From Corythoichthys intestinalis (lineage: Eukaryota; Chordata; Actinopteri; Syngnathiformes; Syngnathidae), in contig NC_080410.1 of assembly GCF_030265065.1 (NCBI RefSeq), positions 17,497,898 to 17,561,897 of the forward strand: a stretch of 64,000 nt of DNA. The letters run 5' to 3'. The position numbers were made by a program, and so were the translations under genes. Within the stretch, counting starts at the first letter, position 1. Every line of letters begins with the position of its first letter. The notes beneath the pieces were generated by a model, which was given only the letters and a program-made list of their open reading frames with translations, did not search any database and was not told where the DNA came from. Positions 31,601 to 46,059 of the stretch are shown here, piece by piece.

Positions 31601-33178
31601 GTCTTCCCATATATTGTAAGGATAAAATTGACCCAACAATTATTAAGTGAATGATTTTCATTATGTTTATAATTGCTAATAAAAACCACATTTTTCTGGA
31701 AGTTTTCAAAATGTTTCTTTAGTAATTTTTGAAAAAAAAAAGATTTGAATCGGCAGTGTATCACCTGAACCAATGCACGTAAAAGTTATTATCAGTCAAT
31801 ACTGATTTATTTAGCATTGATCATTTTGCCTTTCAATTAATTAGGTTCATATTCATGAGAAATGTGACCTTGTGCCCCGCTCACCCAATCTGTTTGGTCT
31901 TGTTAATGTGCCGTCCCCAGCAAAAAGTGTACATGCAGGTTATGCTGTTATATCGTCCCTACCAATGTTGAGACCAAACCTACGCCCTTGGTTAAACTTC
32001 ATGCAGGTGTTGAGAAACTTGGGATGCGTCTCTTTTCATGTTTATGAAGCGCCATGAATCCTGTTTTTCCCCGCCATGCACGGAGCACCTTCAGTGCACA
32101 CCGAAACATGTTTATCCATCGGTAGATTTTTTTTCTTTAGCGAACTCAGTGAAGATTTTGAACTAATCCTCCCCTCTTGTTGTCCCTTTCATAGTCAAAA
32201 CTTTGCAATCACGCCGAATTGGGATGAATTGCTTACGTCTGTTGACTCGTCCAAAGCGCGAGAAAAAAACGGTGCCGCATTCATGTCCTTCACTTGCGCT
32301 GCCTCAATTTGATTTGACATCATGACGGTCTTTATCCGAAAAGTCGCTAAAAACACTCTACAAAGGCAAATTCCTCTGTCAGTTCCTGCTGAAAAGTAAG
32401 ATATTCCTCGTCTTTTTTTCTTTTTCCCATCTTCCCAAAAGGGTTTCTAAAATTAGCTGACAAATGCTGAAAACGAAACTAAAAACGAGGGAAGTTTACT
32501 TCACATGCGCACATCGGCCGCTAATTTCGACAGCAAAATACGGCGACCCCACTTGAACAGCGTCACTGCCTCATCTGCTTTGCCAATGCGATTGATAGAT
32601 TAAAAAAAATATAGATAGAAACAACGACACGTATGTTTGCCACTTTCCCACTAAAATTACTGCGAAACCGGCTTTCTAGTCGCTGGTTTTAGTATACGGA
32701 CTACGTGTCCCATGATCACCCTTGGCTCACGCAGCTAATGGCATGGGACTTGGGGGGAATCTAACGTAGCACATTTAGGTTGCTATTTGATAATATCTAG
32801 TGCAAATTAAGCGAGTGTTGTCGGAGCATTAAAAAAGTTAACATACACTGCAAAAGTCCCATCTTCTCATTATTGCACAACACCAGCATATGATCGATGA
32901 CCGTCGCCGTTTCGTACAATGCGCAAAGGAGTATAACGAAACTTTTTTTTTAACAATTAAAGATTTGTCCGCGAGCCAGATTCAGCCGTCAAAAGAGCCA
33001 GATCTGGCTCACGAGCCATAGGTACCCGACCCCTGCTCTATAGGATTCAATACAGAGAAAATAAACACTTACCGTATTTTCTGCACTATAGGGTGCATCG
33101 GAGTATAAGGGGCACCTTCAATGAGTGGCCTATTTTAAAACCGTTTTCATTTATAGGGTGCACTACATTATAAGGTGC

Positions 33179-33211
<33 letters not shown>

Positions 33212-34717
33212 TGGCGAGGCGTTATGCATCCACAAGATGGATCTGAGCAAAACGGAATGTCATGCCATGATTGACTAATATTGATCCACATATAAGGCAC
33301 ACCGGATAAGGCGCACTGTCGGCTTTTGAGAAAATTGAAGGCTTTCAGGTGTGCTGCACAAAATACAGTAATCATGAAGGCTGTATTTGTAGGCAATTAA
33401 GTCATTTTAAAAGTAGACTAACATAGCTACTAATGATACATACAGCATTTGTTGCCTGATATAAGGCTTTTAATTTTTTGCGGCTCCAGACATATATGTT
33501 TTTTTTTTTCTCTCTAATTTAGCTCTTTCAAAATTTTGGGTTGCCGACCCCTGTTCTATGTGATCGCTAAACCTGACACCAACAATTACTGTATATACCA
33601 GTATGCGTCTAGTGAATATGAATAATTAAAAAACAGTGGCTACTATTGTACTACCATTCTACCATCAGCTTTTGTGCCACATTCAGTCTAATTTGGATTT
33701 GGACTGGTACTTACGATTGAGTTTATGGTCTGATCAGAATGACAATGAGAGAAGAGAGAGAAAGAAGACAAAACAAATGGCATGTGAAATGACTCAAAGT
33801 GGTTGAATGGTTATCTAATATTACAAATGTCGAATGATATGAGTAAATATTGAAAAGGCAAAAAACAGATGAACTGGTTAATGAATTCAGAGAGTACAAA
33901 TACAATAATCCTCAATTTAAATTGACAAACTTCGGGAGGTATAAAATTAACATGTTGATCAAACATGGGCGATTCTCCAACGACCCTCAAATTTAGTCAT
34001 GATATTTTGCAGTAATTTTTAGATTTGTTGTAGTGATGTGATGAAGTGATGTAAAAACTGTTGTGGAAATGACAATGTTTCACATTTCTTTTAAATCTGA
34101 TGACATATTAGCATCCTAATCTTTGTTTTAGCATTACCTCAAAATATACTCAAATATACAATATAAAATGGTATTTTTATAATTATTTTTGCATTTACAG
34201 GAATTGTAAAGGGTTTGTGAATGATCTTTCAAGCACATTATATTTTTCATTAAAATAAGCAATTTATGTGCAATTTTCCAATGAAGTTACTAACAAATCA
34301 AATTTAATTTTAGTTTGAGTTTATGGGTCCAAAACCTGGCCAAGTGCCCGAAGGACATTTGACAAAAACACTCCATATAAAACCATATTATGTACAATAA
34401 AAATAATTTATCATATATACTTTTTTTTTTAATTTCGCCATTGTGTCTCGTAAGTGCAGCATGACTAAAAATGTGCTTATTTTATTCCTATTTCTGCCTG
34501 GGATACAAATTATTCGGTAGTTGAAGAATCCTCTGCATATGAGTTTGTGTGTTCACTTACTGGGCAAGTGAGTGAGTTCATTGAAGAACTTGTTCTTCAT
34601 GCTTTCAAATTGATGGTTGGAATGATGTGAGGGAGGCGGGGGAGGTGGGGGCTCCCTGCTTTCCTCCTCCGCTGCCCTACGGACTCGCGCGCCCACCATG
34701 TTGAGCAATCGCATCAT
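25601..34717 (-). CDS. syt5: Synaptotagmin, Syt1/2/5 type, 8 coding exons
   Basis: Vesicle membrane calcium sensor for regulated exocytosis. Coding exons in order: 34717-34561, 30539-30358, 30258-30172, 28757-28590, 28514-28347, 28018-27901, 26065-25932, 25810-25601, joining in phase to 407 aa. A short luminal N-terminus has a run of seven Pro and SHHSNH; a single membrane span lies at about 54-78 ([20 protein letters not shown]) followed by Cys and Lys. A charged linker leads to C2A and C2B. All calcium-site Asp are present: C2A D157, D163, D215, D217, D223; C2B D288, D294, D348, D350, D356. The C2B polybasic stretch [11 protein letters not shown] and the C-terminal QWHVL (WHxL) motif are intact. 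The first exon begins after an acceptor at 34722, so a 5' noncoding exon lies upstream. The syt5 name rests largely on its position beside tnnt1, as in human 19q13.4; syt1/2 or syt8-like paralogues are possible by sequence alone. Confidence 0.9.
26225..26310. repeat. Short cluster of the TTAACAGGAAGTGACC repeat
   Basis: Reverse-orientation units (AAAATTAACAGGAAGTGACC, AATCAGAAAGTAACCC) of the dispersed CACTTCCTG family, in a syt5 intron. Confidence 0.6.
26509..27599. mobile_element. MITE-like element with an LTR-like segment inside
   Basis: Inverted ends AGCCCCTTTCACACACATAC and GTATATGTGAAAGGAGCT. It lies in the syt5 intron between the second and third last coding exons. Internally, about 26773-27177 looks like an LTR fossil: TGTCGTAAC start, an AATAAA near 27098, and a ...GACCCTAACA end, but I found no matching target duplication. 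The outer TSD is uncertain. The element or its 3' half is also present at 24297-24800. Confidence 0.6.
28803..30132. mobile_element. hAT-type nonautonomous element in syt5 C2A intron
   Basis: Ends CAGTGTTGTGTTTGAAAATA and CTGCCAGAAACAACACTG, with an exact 8-bp duplication GTACAAAT at 28795-28802 and 30133-30140. Internal motifs GAGACGAAAATG and GACTAAGACGAAAATAAAAA are repeated in both halves. The longest internal frame (29369-29662) is low-complexity and hydrophobic and is not transposase. Confidence 0.85.
31194..33035. mobile_element. Middle hAT-type element of the nest
   Basis: Left end TAGGGATCGGGAACC, right end GGTACCCGACCCCTG. Exact 8-bp duplication CTCTATAG at 31186-31193 and 33036-33043. 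GAGCCAGATCTGGCTCACGA near the right end is typical of the family. No transposase frame. Confidence 0.85.
31467..31990. mobile_element. Inner hAT-type MITE (AAGGGCGTAGGTTTG ends)
   Basis: Inverted ends TAAGGGCGTAGGTTTG and CAAACCTACGCCCTTG, exact 8-bp duplication GTTAAACT at 31459-31466 and 31991-31998. A second, longer family member in opposite orientation is at 50690-53449. Confidence 0.9.
33068..33370. mobile_element. CACTATAGGGTGCATCGG-type MITE with (TAG)n
   Basis: Contains TTACCGTATTTTCTGCACTA, GAGTATAAGGGGCACC and ATAAGGCACACCGGATAAGG blocks, inverted at the two ends. A (TAG) microsatellite sits at about 33178-33207. Confidence 0.65.
33562..34560. other. syt5 first coding intron, left part, no feature seen
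   Basis: AT-rich, no recognisable element or exon. Likely old unique intron. Confidence 0.5.
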
Positions 34718-34721
34718 TGCT

Positions 34722-35895
34722 CTGTGGAAATACAATTTGTTTTTAGATGCATGTAGCTGAAATGTTACTGACATATTGAAAGCATTTTCACATGATGGAC
34801 TATATTTCAGGTTCAATTATTGACACTTTCTCTTGTTGACATTTAATTACTTCACTTGTAATATTACTTTTTCTGTTGTAAAAGATATTACACATCAAAT
34901 ACAAAATAGTCTATCAGTTCCAGCCCCTAAATTGAGGCAATACAGCACCCAATAACGAGTCAAAGTAAACGTCCCTGCGTTACACTCTGCAGTATTGTAA
35001 CAAGATTAAGTAGCCAAGGTAATCCAAAAATCCCAGGGTTTAAACAAATTAAGCACAGTTTTTCCCCCTACATCTGCGAGTCTCCTCCCCTTTTGGACGT
35101 TTCTCGCTCGACGTTCCAGTAATCCTTCTACCGCGTGACCAATCACATTCTGACAAAGAGACTGGCCTCATCACTTACATGTCATATTTCTATCATGACA
35201 TCTGGCTGATTTTATCTCCTGCAATTGCATAAACAAATGATTAGATTGTGTCTGTGTGTCAGGATTGCACCACATTTATGTTAATTTTTTAAGCAGAAAA
35301 TGTTATCTTTTGGGTTTTGAATACACTATAGAAGTGATTCTCAAATGTAGTACCAGGACCATGAGCAGTACTTGGGCCCTAGCTGATAGTATGCATATGA
35401 ATACAAATATAACTACAATGTATATTATTTAACAATTTCAGTGCCATTGAGGATGATAGATCACCATGTGGCTTTCTTTTATCCTTCTACTGAGAATTGA
35501 AATGAGTTTGTCACAAGTAGACGTCCAATCCATTTGAACGAGGAGGGATGGCAGCAAATGAACGAATGTCTATTGCTATTAGTGGAAGCCAATGAGTTAA
35601 AACTTGAAGTACAACAAACATATATGAATGAACATAGTAACTAAAGACATTTACAGTTAAACTTTAAGAACTGTTTTATTTATTTATTTTAACCAATTAA
35701 GTGGTTAAGAGCAGTTTCCTGTTGACTTGTTTTAATGTTCAAATCGTACTAAATGTTGTAGTGGCTTCCAATGATAATTACAGGTTATAAGGAACACTTA
35801 GGCTGACATCTTACTATATTTTAATGTTGATCATTATTGTGGTACTTGGACACTATCTTCGAAGTAGAACTTCACTTCAGTATACAGTATATTTA
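34722..35895. other. Upstream of syt5 coding start
   Basis: AT-rich. One full dispersed-repeat copy at about 35440-35602 (CAATCCATTTGAACGAGGAGG ... AGCCAATGAGTTAA). No promoter or noncoding exon could be fixed. Confidence 0.5.
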
Positions 35896-35903
35896 GAAAT
35901 AAT

Positions 35904-36515
35904 TAGGGCTGTCAAAATCATCGCGTTAACGGGCGGTAATTCATTTTTAAAATTAATCACGTTAAAATATTTGACGCAATTAACGCACAAATACCCCGCT
36001 CAAACAGATTAAAATGACAGCACAGTGAAATGTGTACTTGTTATGTTTTTCGGAGTTTTGGCGCCCTCTGCTGGCGCTTGGGTGCGACTGATTTTATAGG
36101 CTTTAGCACCCATGAGCATTGTGTAAGTAATTACTGACATCAACTACTACTAGTTTATTTTTTTATTGAAAATTTTACAAATTTTATTAAAACGAAAACA
36201 TGAAGAGAGGTTTTAATATAAAATTTGTATAACTTGTACTAACATTTATCTTTTAAGAACTACAAGTCTTTTAACAGAATGTTAATAATGGTAATGCCAT
36301 CTTGTTGATTTATTGTCATAATAAAGAAATACAGTACTTATATACTGTATGTTGAATGTATATATCCATCTTGTGTCTTATCTTTCCATTCCAACAATAA
36401 TTTACTGAAAAATATGACATATTTTACAGATGGTTTGAATTGCGATTAATTGCGATTAATTCATTTTTAAGCTGTAATTAACTCGATTAAAATTTTTAAT
36501 CGTTTGACACCCCTA
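35904..36515. mobile_element. hAT-type MITE, GGGCTGTCAAA...GCGTTAACGG family
   Basis: Begins TAGGGCTGTCAAAATCATCG, ends AATCGTTTGACACCCCTA, exact 8-bp duplication GAAATAAT at 35896-35903 and 36516-36523. A clean single-unit copy; compare 56187-57173, which has a duplicated 3' half. Confidence 0.9.
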
Positions 36516-36523
36516 GAAATAAT

Positions 36524-38640
36524 ATAACTAACTTTTGAGTCACAGAGATTTGAGTCGTGCTTACTTAAAATCTTAAATTAGCACAACTTTTGGGAATTTT
36601 TTTGTTGTTGTTTTACTGTAAAAAGCTATTTAAATCACAAACTGTAGCACCAAGTGTAATGTACAAATAGTCAATGTTGATTCTTGTTTTGTGTTCTGAT
36701 AGATCACCAAGGCTTCATTATGGGAACTTCAGCTACATTCATAACCAACACACTTTCTGCATCAATTAACAAGAAATCTCATTTCCCAGGTGTGTACTGT
36801 ATCAGTACAAATAATGTGATTACTGTGTAGGAATGATAAAAGCACTAAGATACTGTATACCAGCTGATCGGTCCACATTATAGGCATGAAGATAGAAAGT
36901 GTAAAATACAACAGTACAGAAGAACCGACAATGAGGTGGTAATGTTGCTGTAGTAGTGTATGTAGATTAAAGTGAGTTTTTGACACGATAAATATATCAC
37001 CATCCCACCACCTCTAAGCCACTTGAAGTAATCTTGCAATTCTGGAAGACATCCTTTATTGTGCATCACCTAATATTTTGCTTGCTTGATGAATGAATCC
37101 AACTTTGAACTATTGCTATCTAAACATTGGAGACAAGACTAAAAAAAAAAACTTCAATGCAGTACAATACTTCCCTATGGCTATGGTTTCCTAAGGAATT
37201 TACCACCATAGGGATACTCTACTGTAGACCGAACATTTTTTAAGAGGTTCTGATTTTTTATTTATTTAATCATTTATTTTTTTGGCAATCACAATTTTTT
37301 TTAGGTTGCAAGGCAGATTTCTCATTACTATCAACATCGTCATATGAAGTCAAGTTGGAATGTATTACTAAAAAAGATATATATGAATGGCATGTAAATT
37401 ACTCACCTATCTTTGTCTCAATCCTCAGTTATTTCAATATTAATAATATGATGCATCCAAATGTATTGAGCTCCAATCTGGCAATGTTGACCAAAGAGAT
37501 GTCACACAACTCTCTCTCTCCCTCCCCCTTCGTCGTTTTTAATCTCCTCATTATCCCTTACTGCCAACTACTTACTGGCTACACTGCACAACACATTTGG
37601 TTTTAAGGCTCTAATTTAGTGTCAGAGATCTCCTCAAATTAAAAACAAAACAAAACAAAACAAAAAACAGACTTTATATTTTAGTTCAAGACTTATTTTT
37701 CTTTTCATTCCATGAAGGATATTTGGGAAAAAAACAACTTAAAACTGTTTCTTGTTTTCATGCACACACACACGCAGAGGCATAATTTACAAGTACATTA
37801 TTGGAAACAGGTTTCAGCCCAGAAGCTGAAGCAACCTAGTTATGCATGGTGGACAGATTCAACCCGTCTGTCTTACCACTTCTGGTGAGTAGCTCATTTT
37901 GTCTCGTTAGGACGAACAGAAAGTAAAACATACTGGAATACTCAAATATACAAAACCTAAAAATCTGCTGGACATTCTTTTACTTTTACCAATGATAGGG
38001 CAACCAGGAACACTGTACATAGTAGTATTGTTACAATACAATGTACAGCAGCAAAACTGTCTTGAAAAATATAACATCAACATACAGTACTAGGAGCACT
38101 GCAATAAAGACAAATTCTACAAAAGGACAAAAACACAATCATAGGAATATATTAATACACTTTTATTGCATATAATTCATTCATTCATTCATTCATCTTA
38201 TTCTAATTTATTTGTTGTGAATAGGTTTAGGCCTACAAAGAAGAGGTGGTGTGGCTTTGGTGGGAGAGTGTTATCTTTGAATCCAAATTTGTGGATTTGT
38301 TGCTAGCCATGACAGGTATATGGTCTAGTCACCAGATTACATACCCATCAATTGCTCCTGAAACTTCAATACTGAAAAAGCACTATAAAAGTAAAATCCC
38401 ATTTACTTCATGAAACAGTTCTTCTCTGTATTTGCTATTCAACCATGTATTGTAATTCATGATTTAAATTTAGCAAACAAAATTGAATGAATGTGCTTCT
38501 GGTATTGCAGTGCTGTAATGTAACCAACCACAATGGTGAAACCTTTATGAAAAAGCACCATTATGTGATATGCGAAACACCATTTTTCTCATATATATTT
38601 GTACACCTACTCAGTTAGACAGTACACCATAGATATCATA
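36524..38640. other. Intergenic, AT-rich, no gene seen
   Basis: Contains an AAAAC pentamer run (about 37645-37668) and an ATTC repeat (about 38174-38197). The open frames are short and low-complexity. Possible 5' regulatory DNA of syt5. Confidence 0.5.
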
Positions 38641-38642
38641 TA

Positions 38643-40235
38643 CTGGTCCTTCTAAAAAAAAATTGCATATTATGATAAAGTTCATTATTTTCTGTAATGT
38701 ACTGATAAACATTAGACTTTCATATATTTTAGATTCATTACACACAACTGAAGTAGTCCAAGCCTTTTATTGTTTTAATATTGATGATTTTGGCAAAAAA
38801 GTCAAGAAAAAAATAAAAATCCCTATCTCAAAAATTTAGCATATCATGAAAAGGTACTCTAAAGAAGCTACTAACCTAATCATCTGAATCTACGAATTAA
38901 CTCAAAACCCTGCGAAAGATTCCTGAGGATTTTAAAAACTCCCAGCCTGGTTCATTACTCAAAATCACAGTCATGGGCAAGACTGCCGACCTGACTGCTG
39001 TCCAGAAGGCCATCATTGACACCCTCAGGCAAGAGGCTAAGACCCAGAAAGAAATTTCTGAGCGAATAGGCTGTTCCCAGAGTGCTGTATCAAGGCACCT
39101 CAGTGGGAAGTCTGTGGGAAGGAAAAAGTGTGGCAGGAAACGCTGCACAACCAGAAGAGGTGACCGCACCCTGAGAAAGATTTTGGAGAAGGGCAGATTC
39201 CAAACCTTGGGGGACCTGCAGAAACAGTGGACTGAGTCTAGAGTACAAACATCCAGAGCCACCGTGCACAGGCGTGGACTGGAAATGGGCTACAGGTGCC
39301 ACATTCCCCAGGTCAAGCCACTTTTGAATCTAAAACAGCGGCAGAAGCTGGGCTACAGAAAAGCAGCACTGGACTGTTGCTCAGTGGTCCACAGTACTTT
39401 TTTCAGGTGAAAGCAAATTTTGCATGTCATTCGGAAATCAAGGTGCCAGAGTTTGGAGGAAGACTGGGGAGAAGGAAATGCCAAAATGCCAGAAGTCCAG
39501 TGTCAAGTGACCACAGTCAGTGATGATCCGGGGTGCCATGTCAGCTGCTGGTGTTGGTCTACTGTGTTTTATCAAGGGCAGGATCAATGCAGCTAGCTAT
39601 CAAGAGATTTTGGAGCACTTCATGCTTCCATCTGCTGAAACGCTTTATGGAGATGAAGATTTCATTTTTTAGCAAGACCTGGCACCTGCTCAAAGTGCCA
39701 AAACCAATGGTAAATGGTTTACTGAACATGGCGTTACTGTGCTCAATTGGCCTGCCAACTCTCCTGACCTGAACCCCATTTGGGATATTGTGAAGAGGAA
39801 GCTGAGAGACACCACACCCAACACTGTGGATGAGCTTAAGGCCGCTATCGAAGCATCCTGGGCCTCCATAACACCTCAGCAGTGCCACAGGCTGATTGCC
39901 TCCATGCCACGCCACATTGAAGCAGTCATTTCTGCAAAAGGATTCCCGACCAAGTATTGAGTGCCTAGCTGATATAATTAATTGAAGGTTGACTTTTCTT
40001 GTATTAAAAAACACTTTTTTGTATTGGTCGGATGAAATATGCTATTTTTTTGAGATAGGGATTTTTGGCTTTTCTTGAATTTTTTGCCAAATCATCAATA
40101 TTAAAACAATAAAACGCTTGAACTACTTCAATTGTGTGTAATGAATCTAAAATATATGAAAGTTTAATGTTAATGTTTATCAGTCCATTACAGAAAATAA
40201 TGAACTTTATCCCAATATGCTAATTTTTTTAGAAG

Positions 40236-40238
<3 letters not shown>
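38643..40238 (+). mobile_element. Tc1-like transposon with long (about 200-bp) inverted repeats
   Basis: The left 38643-38850 region is the near inverse of about 40030-40238, with the outer motif GTCCTTCTAAAAAAA at both ends. The transposase begins at 38973 (MGKTADLTAVQKAIIDTLRQ, HTH, GRKKCGRKR), and 39739-39960 encodes NWPANSPDLNPIWDIVKRKL through AVISAKGFPTKY. Frameshifts near 39400-39530 and a stop at the QQD motif (39672, TAG for a Gln codon) break it. The canonical PIENLW is PIWDIV here. Confidence 0.9.

Positions 40239-40276
<38 letters not shown>
40239..40276. repeat. (TA)n microsatellite
   Basis: About 18 TA units between the Tc1 right end and the palindromic MITE; TA is the Tc1 target. 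Confidence 0.9.
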
Positions 40277-40277
<1 letters not shown>

Positions 40278-40281
<4 letters not shown>

Positions 40282-40359
40282 TGGGGAGAACAAGTATTTG
40301 ATACACTGCCAATGTGAAAACCCATTGGCAGTGTATCAAATACTTGTTCTCCCCACTGT
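40278..40359. mobile_element. 82-bp perfect palindromic Tc1-type MITE
   Basis: Left arm 40278-40314 (acagtggggagaacaagtat...) is the exact reverse complement of 40323-40359, loop 40315-40322. The arm is the terminal repeat of a widespread fish Tc1 family (CAGTGGGGAGAACAAGTA). It is a terminal-repeat-only foldback. Confidence 0.9.
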
Positions 40360-40369
40360 ATATGTATAC

Positions 40370-41285
40370 ACGATCAAATGAGCCACCACAGACCAAATTT
40401 GGCACAAAAACGGCATTTGTTCATAGATAAGGCGCACTAGACTATAAGCCGCAGCTCTCCTCACTGTATTATGGGATATTTACACCAAAAGATATTAACC
40501 AGTAACACTTTGACAGCGGCATCATAAGACGGTCATAAGACCAAATTAATAACAATGAAGCTTTGAACCAATTGCAAAAATGCAAAGCTTAATTGCTTCA
40601 AAAAGCTTCGTATGGCTATCACTGCTCCCTTGGGGGAGACAGTCAACCTCTGCTGCAACCTGCTGTCAACACTGTTGTCGTTCAACATGCATCCTATCAT
40701 TAATTGCATTAATACCTTTAATTGCTAGTTATGGTATTTGGTAACACTTTATTTGACAGTAGTGCCATAAGAATGTCATAGGACCAAATGACCCACCATG
40801 AAGCTTTGGACCAATTGCAAAATGCAAAGCTTCATTGGTTCAAGAAGCTTCATCTAGCCAACACTGCTCCCTTGGGAGAGACAGGCAAACATTGCTGCCA
40901 CATGCTGTCAACACGGTTGTCATCTAACATGCCTCCTAGCATGCATTGCAGCATAACATGTAAAAATCTAAATTCATGTTCTGTGCTAATTATTTACTCA
41001 GTTACTGTTCCGGTTGTTTCATTAACTACTTGTGTATTTGGTAATACTTTGACAGTTGTGCCATAAGACTTTCATAAGACATGTCATAAGCATTTATTAA
41101 TGGCCATGATAGTGTCATGTCATAATTAAGACTGTCTTATGGCAGTCTAATGACGCCGCTGTCGAATAAAGTGTTACCTATTAACCCAAATAAATCAGCA
41201 AATAAGCCACACTGGACTATAAGTCGCAGGATTCAAAATGAGGGAAAAAAGTAGCGGCTTATAGTCCGAAAATTACAGTAAGTAG
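40370..41285. repeat. ACTATAAGCCGC-type repeat, second copy
   Basis: Shares with 18395-20595 the ACTATAAGCCGCAGCT, GCTCCCTTGGGGGAGACAGT and GTCATAATTAAGACTGTCTT blocks, and ends GCGGCTTATAGTCCGAAAAT. Local duplications of the AAGCTTTG..CCAATTGCAAA segment are visible. Confidence 0.6.
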
Positions 41286-41917
41286 TCACTAGATACGAAA
41301 TGCGCGCATCGGTCATTTAGGTCTGTGCCATTTACTAAACACGTCAATTAGGTGTGTACTTCGAAACAGTACCTATCAATTGCAGATTAAGAATTATTTT
41401 TCCAAAATTGTGCCTGAATTATAGCCTTAATTGACTTAACAGTTTGAAAATCAGCCAAGATTTCACCTAGCGAAATTTAGTAAAAAAAAAACACCTGTAG
41501 AATGGATTATACCACCAATTATGGATCTACTTCTATAAAGGTGATATCTATGCTGTACACAATGACACCTATAGTAGCCCCAAACTTCAGCATTACATCT
41601 TTTTAATAAGAGGTTCAAGTGAGAAAATGTTTTTGGTCTTGAGAGGTGCTAGAATTAGAGCCAATTGGGATAGCAATTTCACACTGCATTTGTATTGCCA
41701 GATATCACAAGTACTTAAGTCACCGCAATCTGTTCACCAGATTGCATATCAGTTGGCAGAGCTTTCATTAATCTTAATTTTATGCTCACAGGCAGGGCAT
41801 ACCAGAACAAGAAAAGTTTGGGTTTCCACTGACAAGCTGGTACAGAAGCTTATTTAAATATGATCACACGGTGCTGCAGAACAATAGACAAGAGATGGTA
41901 AAGTCCAGCTCAAAATG
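41286..41917. other. Intergenic between repeat and ferritin 3' end
   Basis: No recognised element or exon. Confidence 0.5.
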
Positions 41918-41923
41918 TTTATT
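41918..41923 (-). terminator. Ferritin polyadenylation signal
   Basis: AATAAA on the minus strand, about 180 nt after the ferritin stop at 42102. Confidence 0.7.
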
Positions 41924-42101
41924 CAGTGTTTCAAACAGCCACATTTATGCATTGGTAGCAATTCAATTTTCAGTATTTTAAGTCAACCGCAACACATGGT
42001 ATACGATGTTAACCAGATAAGACTTTAGCAGAGAAAGAATGCCAGGGGCCATTTTGATTAAGATGGCAGGGACCTCTCAAAATAAGATGGACCATTTGCA
42101 T

Positions 42102-43356
<1,255 letters not shown>

Positions 43357-43472
43357 GTTAGCTGGCGTATTCGGTCTTTTCTTACAAAAAAGTAGAAAAA
43401 TAGAGATTTTCTTCGAGGTATATGGTAGTTTAAGTAGTATGGAACTGCTCTGAAGTCGAAAAAAGGACGAAA

Positions 43473-43508
43473 GAAGTTCCGTTCAATCACTGTTGAAGCA
43501 AGAACTTC
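43473..43508 (-). promoter_or_regulatory. Iron-responsive element in ferritin 5' UTR
   Basis: Minus strand: lower stem GAAGTTC/GAACTTC, C bulge in TTGC, upper stem TTCAA/TTGAA and hexaloop CAGTGA. This is the canonical IRE fold (CAGUGN loop, 5-bp upper stem, bulged C) and nearly matches the vertebrate ferritin IRE core GCTTCAACAGTG. IRP1/2 binding here blocks ferritin translation when iron is low. Confidence 0.95.
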
Positions 43509-43555
43509 CAGACGTCTCCCTCATTCAACGTGTGAGGTAAACTAGGGGCGCCTCA

Positions 43556-43563
43556 TATTTATA
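43556..43563 (-). promoter_or_regulatory. Ferritin TATA box
   Basis: TATAAATA on the minus strand, about 48 bp upstream of the IRE, predicting a start site near 43530 and placing the IRE close to the cap as required for its action. Confidence 0.75.
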
Positions 43564-43585
43564 CCATTCGAGCCGGCGACGGTTA

Positions 43586-43610
43586 TGACGTCATTTCTCC
43601 ATACCACGTG
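43586..43610. promoter_or_regulatory. CRE (TGACGTCA) and E-box (CACGTG) upstream of ferritin TATA
   Basis: TGACGTCA at 43586-43593 and CACGTG at 43605-43610, both palindromic consensus sites for CREB/ATF and USF/MYC-type factors. Position immediately upstream of the TATA box supports a promoter role; binding is inferred only. Confidence 0.5.
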
Positions 43611-43799
43611 ACGATGACTTTCCAGTCAGCCTGACTCGACATAAATATTTGTATGATATACACTTCTTTACTAACAGTAGGCCAATTCACCAAAACATTG
43701 TCAAATAATTCACATTGAAAATATTCAATTCATATTTGCAGGCCCTATTTTTTTTTTTTACTATTACTATTTAAATTATTATTAGGTCGTCATTAAATA

Positions 43800-46051
<2,252 letters not shown>

Positions 46052-46059
46052 TTTAAATA

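Larger units (their letters stand above)
31005..33553. mobile_element. Outer hAT-type element of a three-deep nest
   Basis: Left end CGGGGTTCAGCAACCC, right end GGGTTGCCGACCCCTG, flanked by TTCTATGA (30997-31004) and TTCTATGT (33554-33561), a 7 of 8 match. It is the GGGGTCGGCAACC fish family. It contains the element 31194-33035 and a separate MITE at 33068-33370, and lies in the first coding intron of syt5. Confidence 0.8.
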
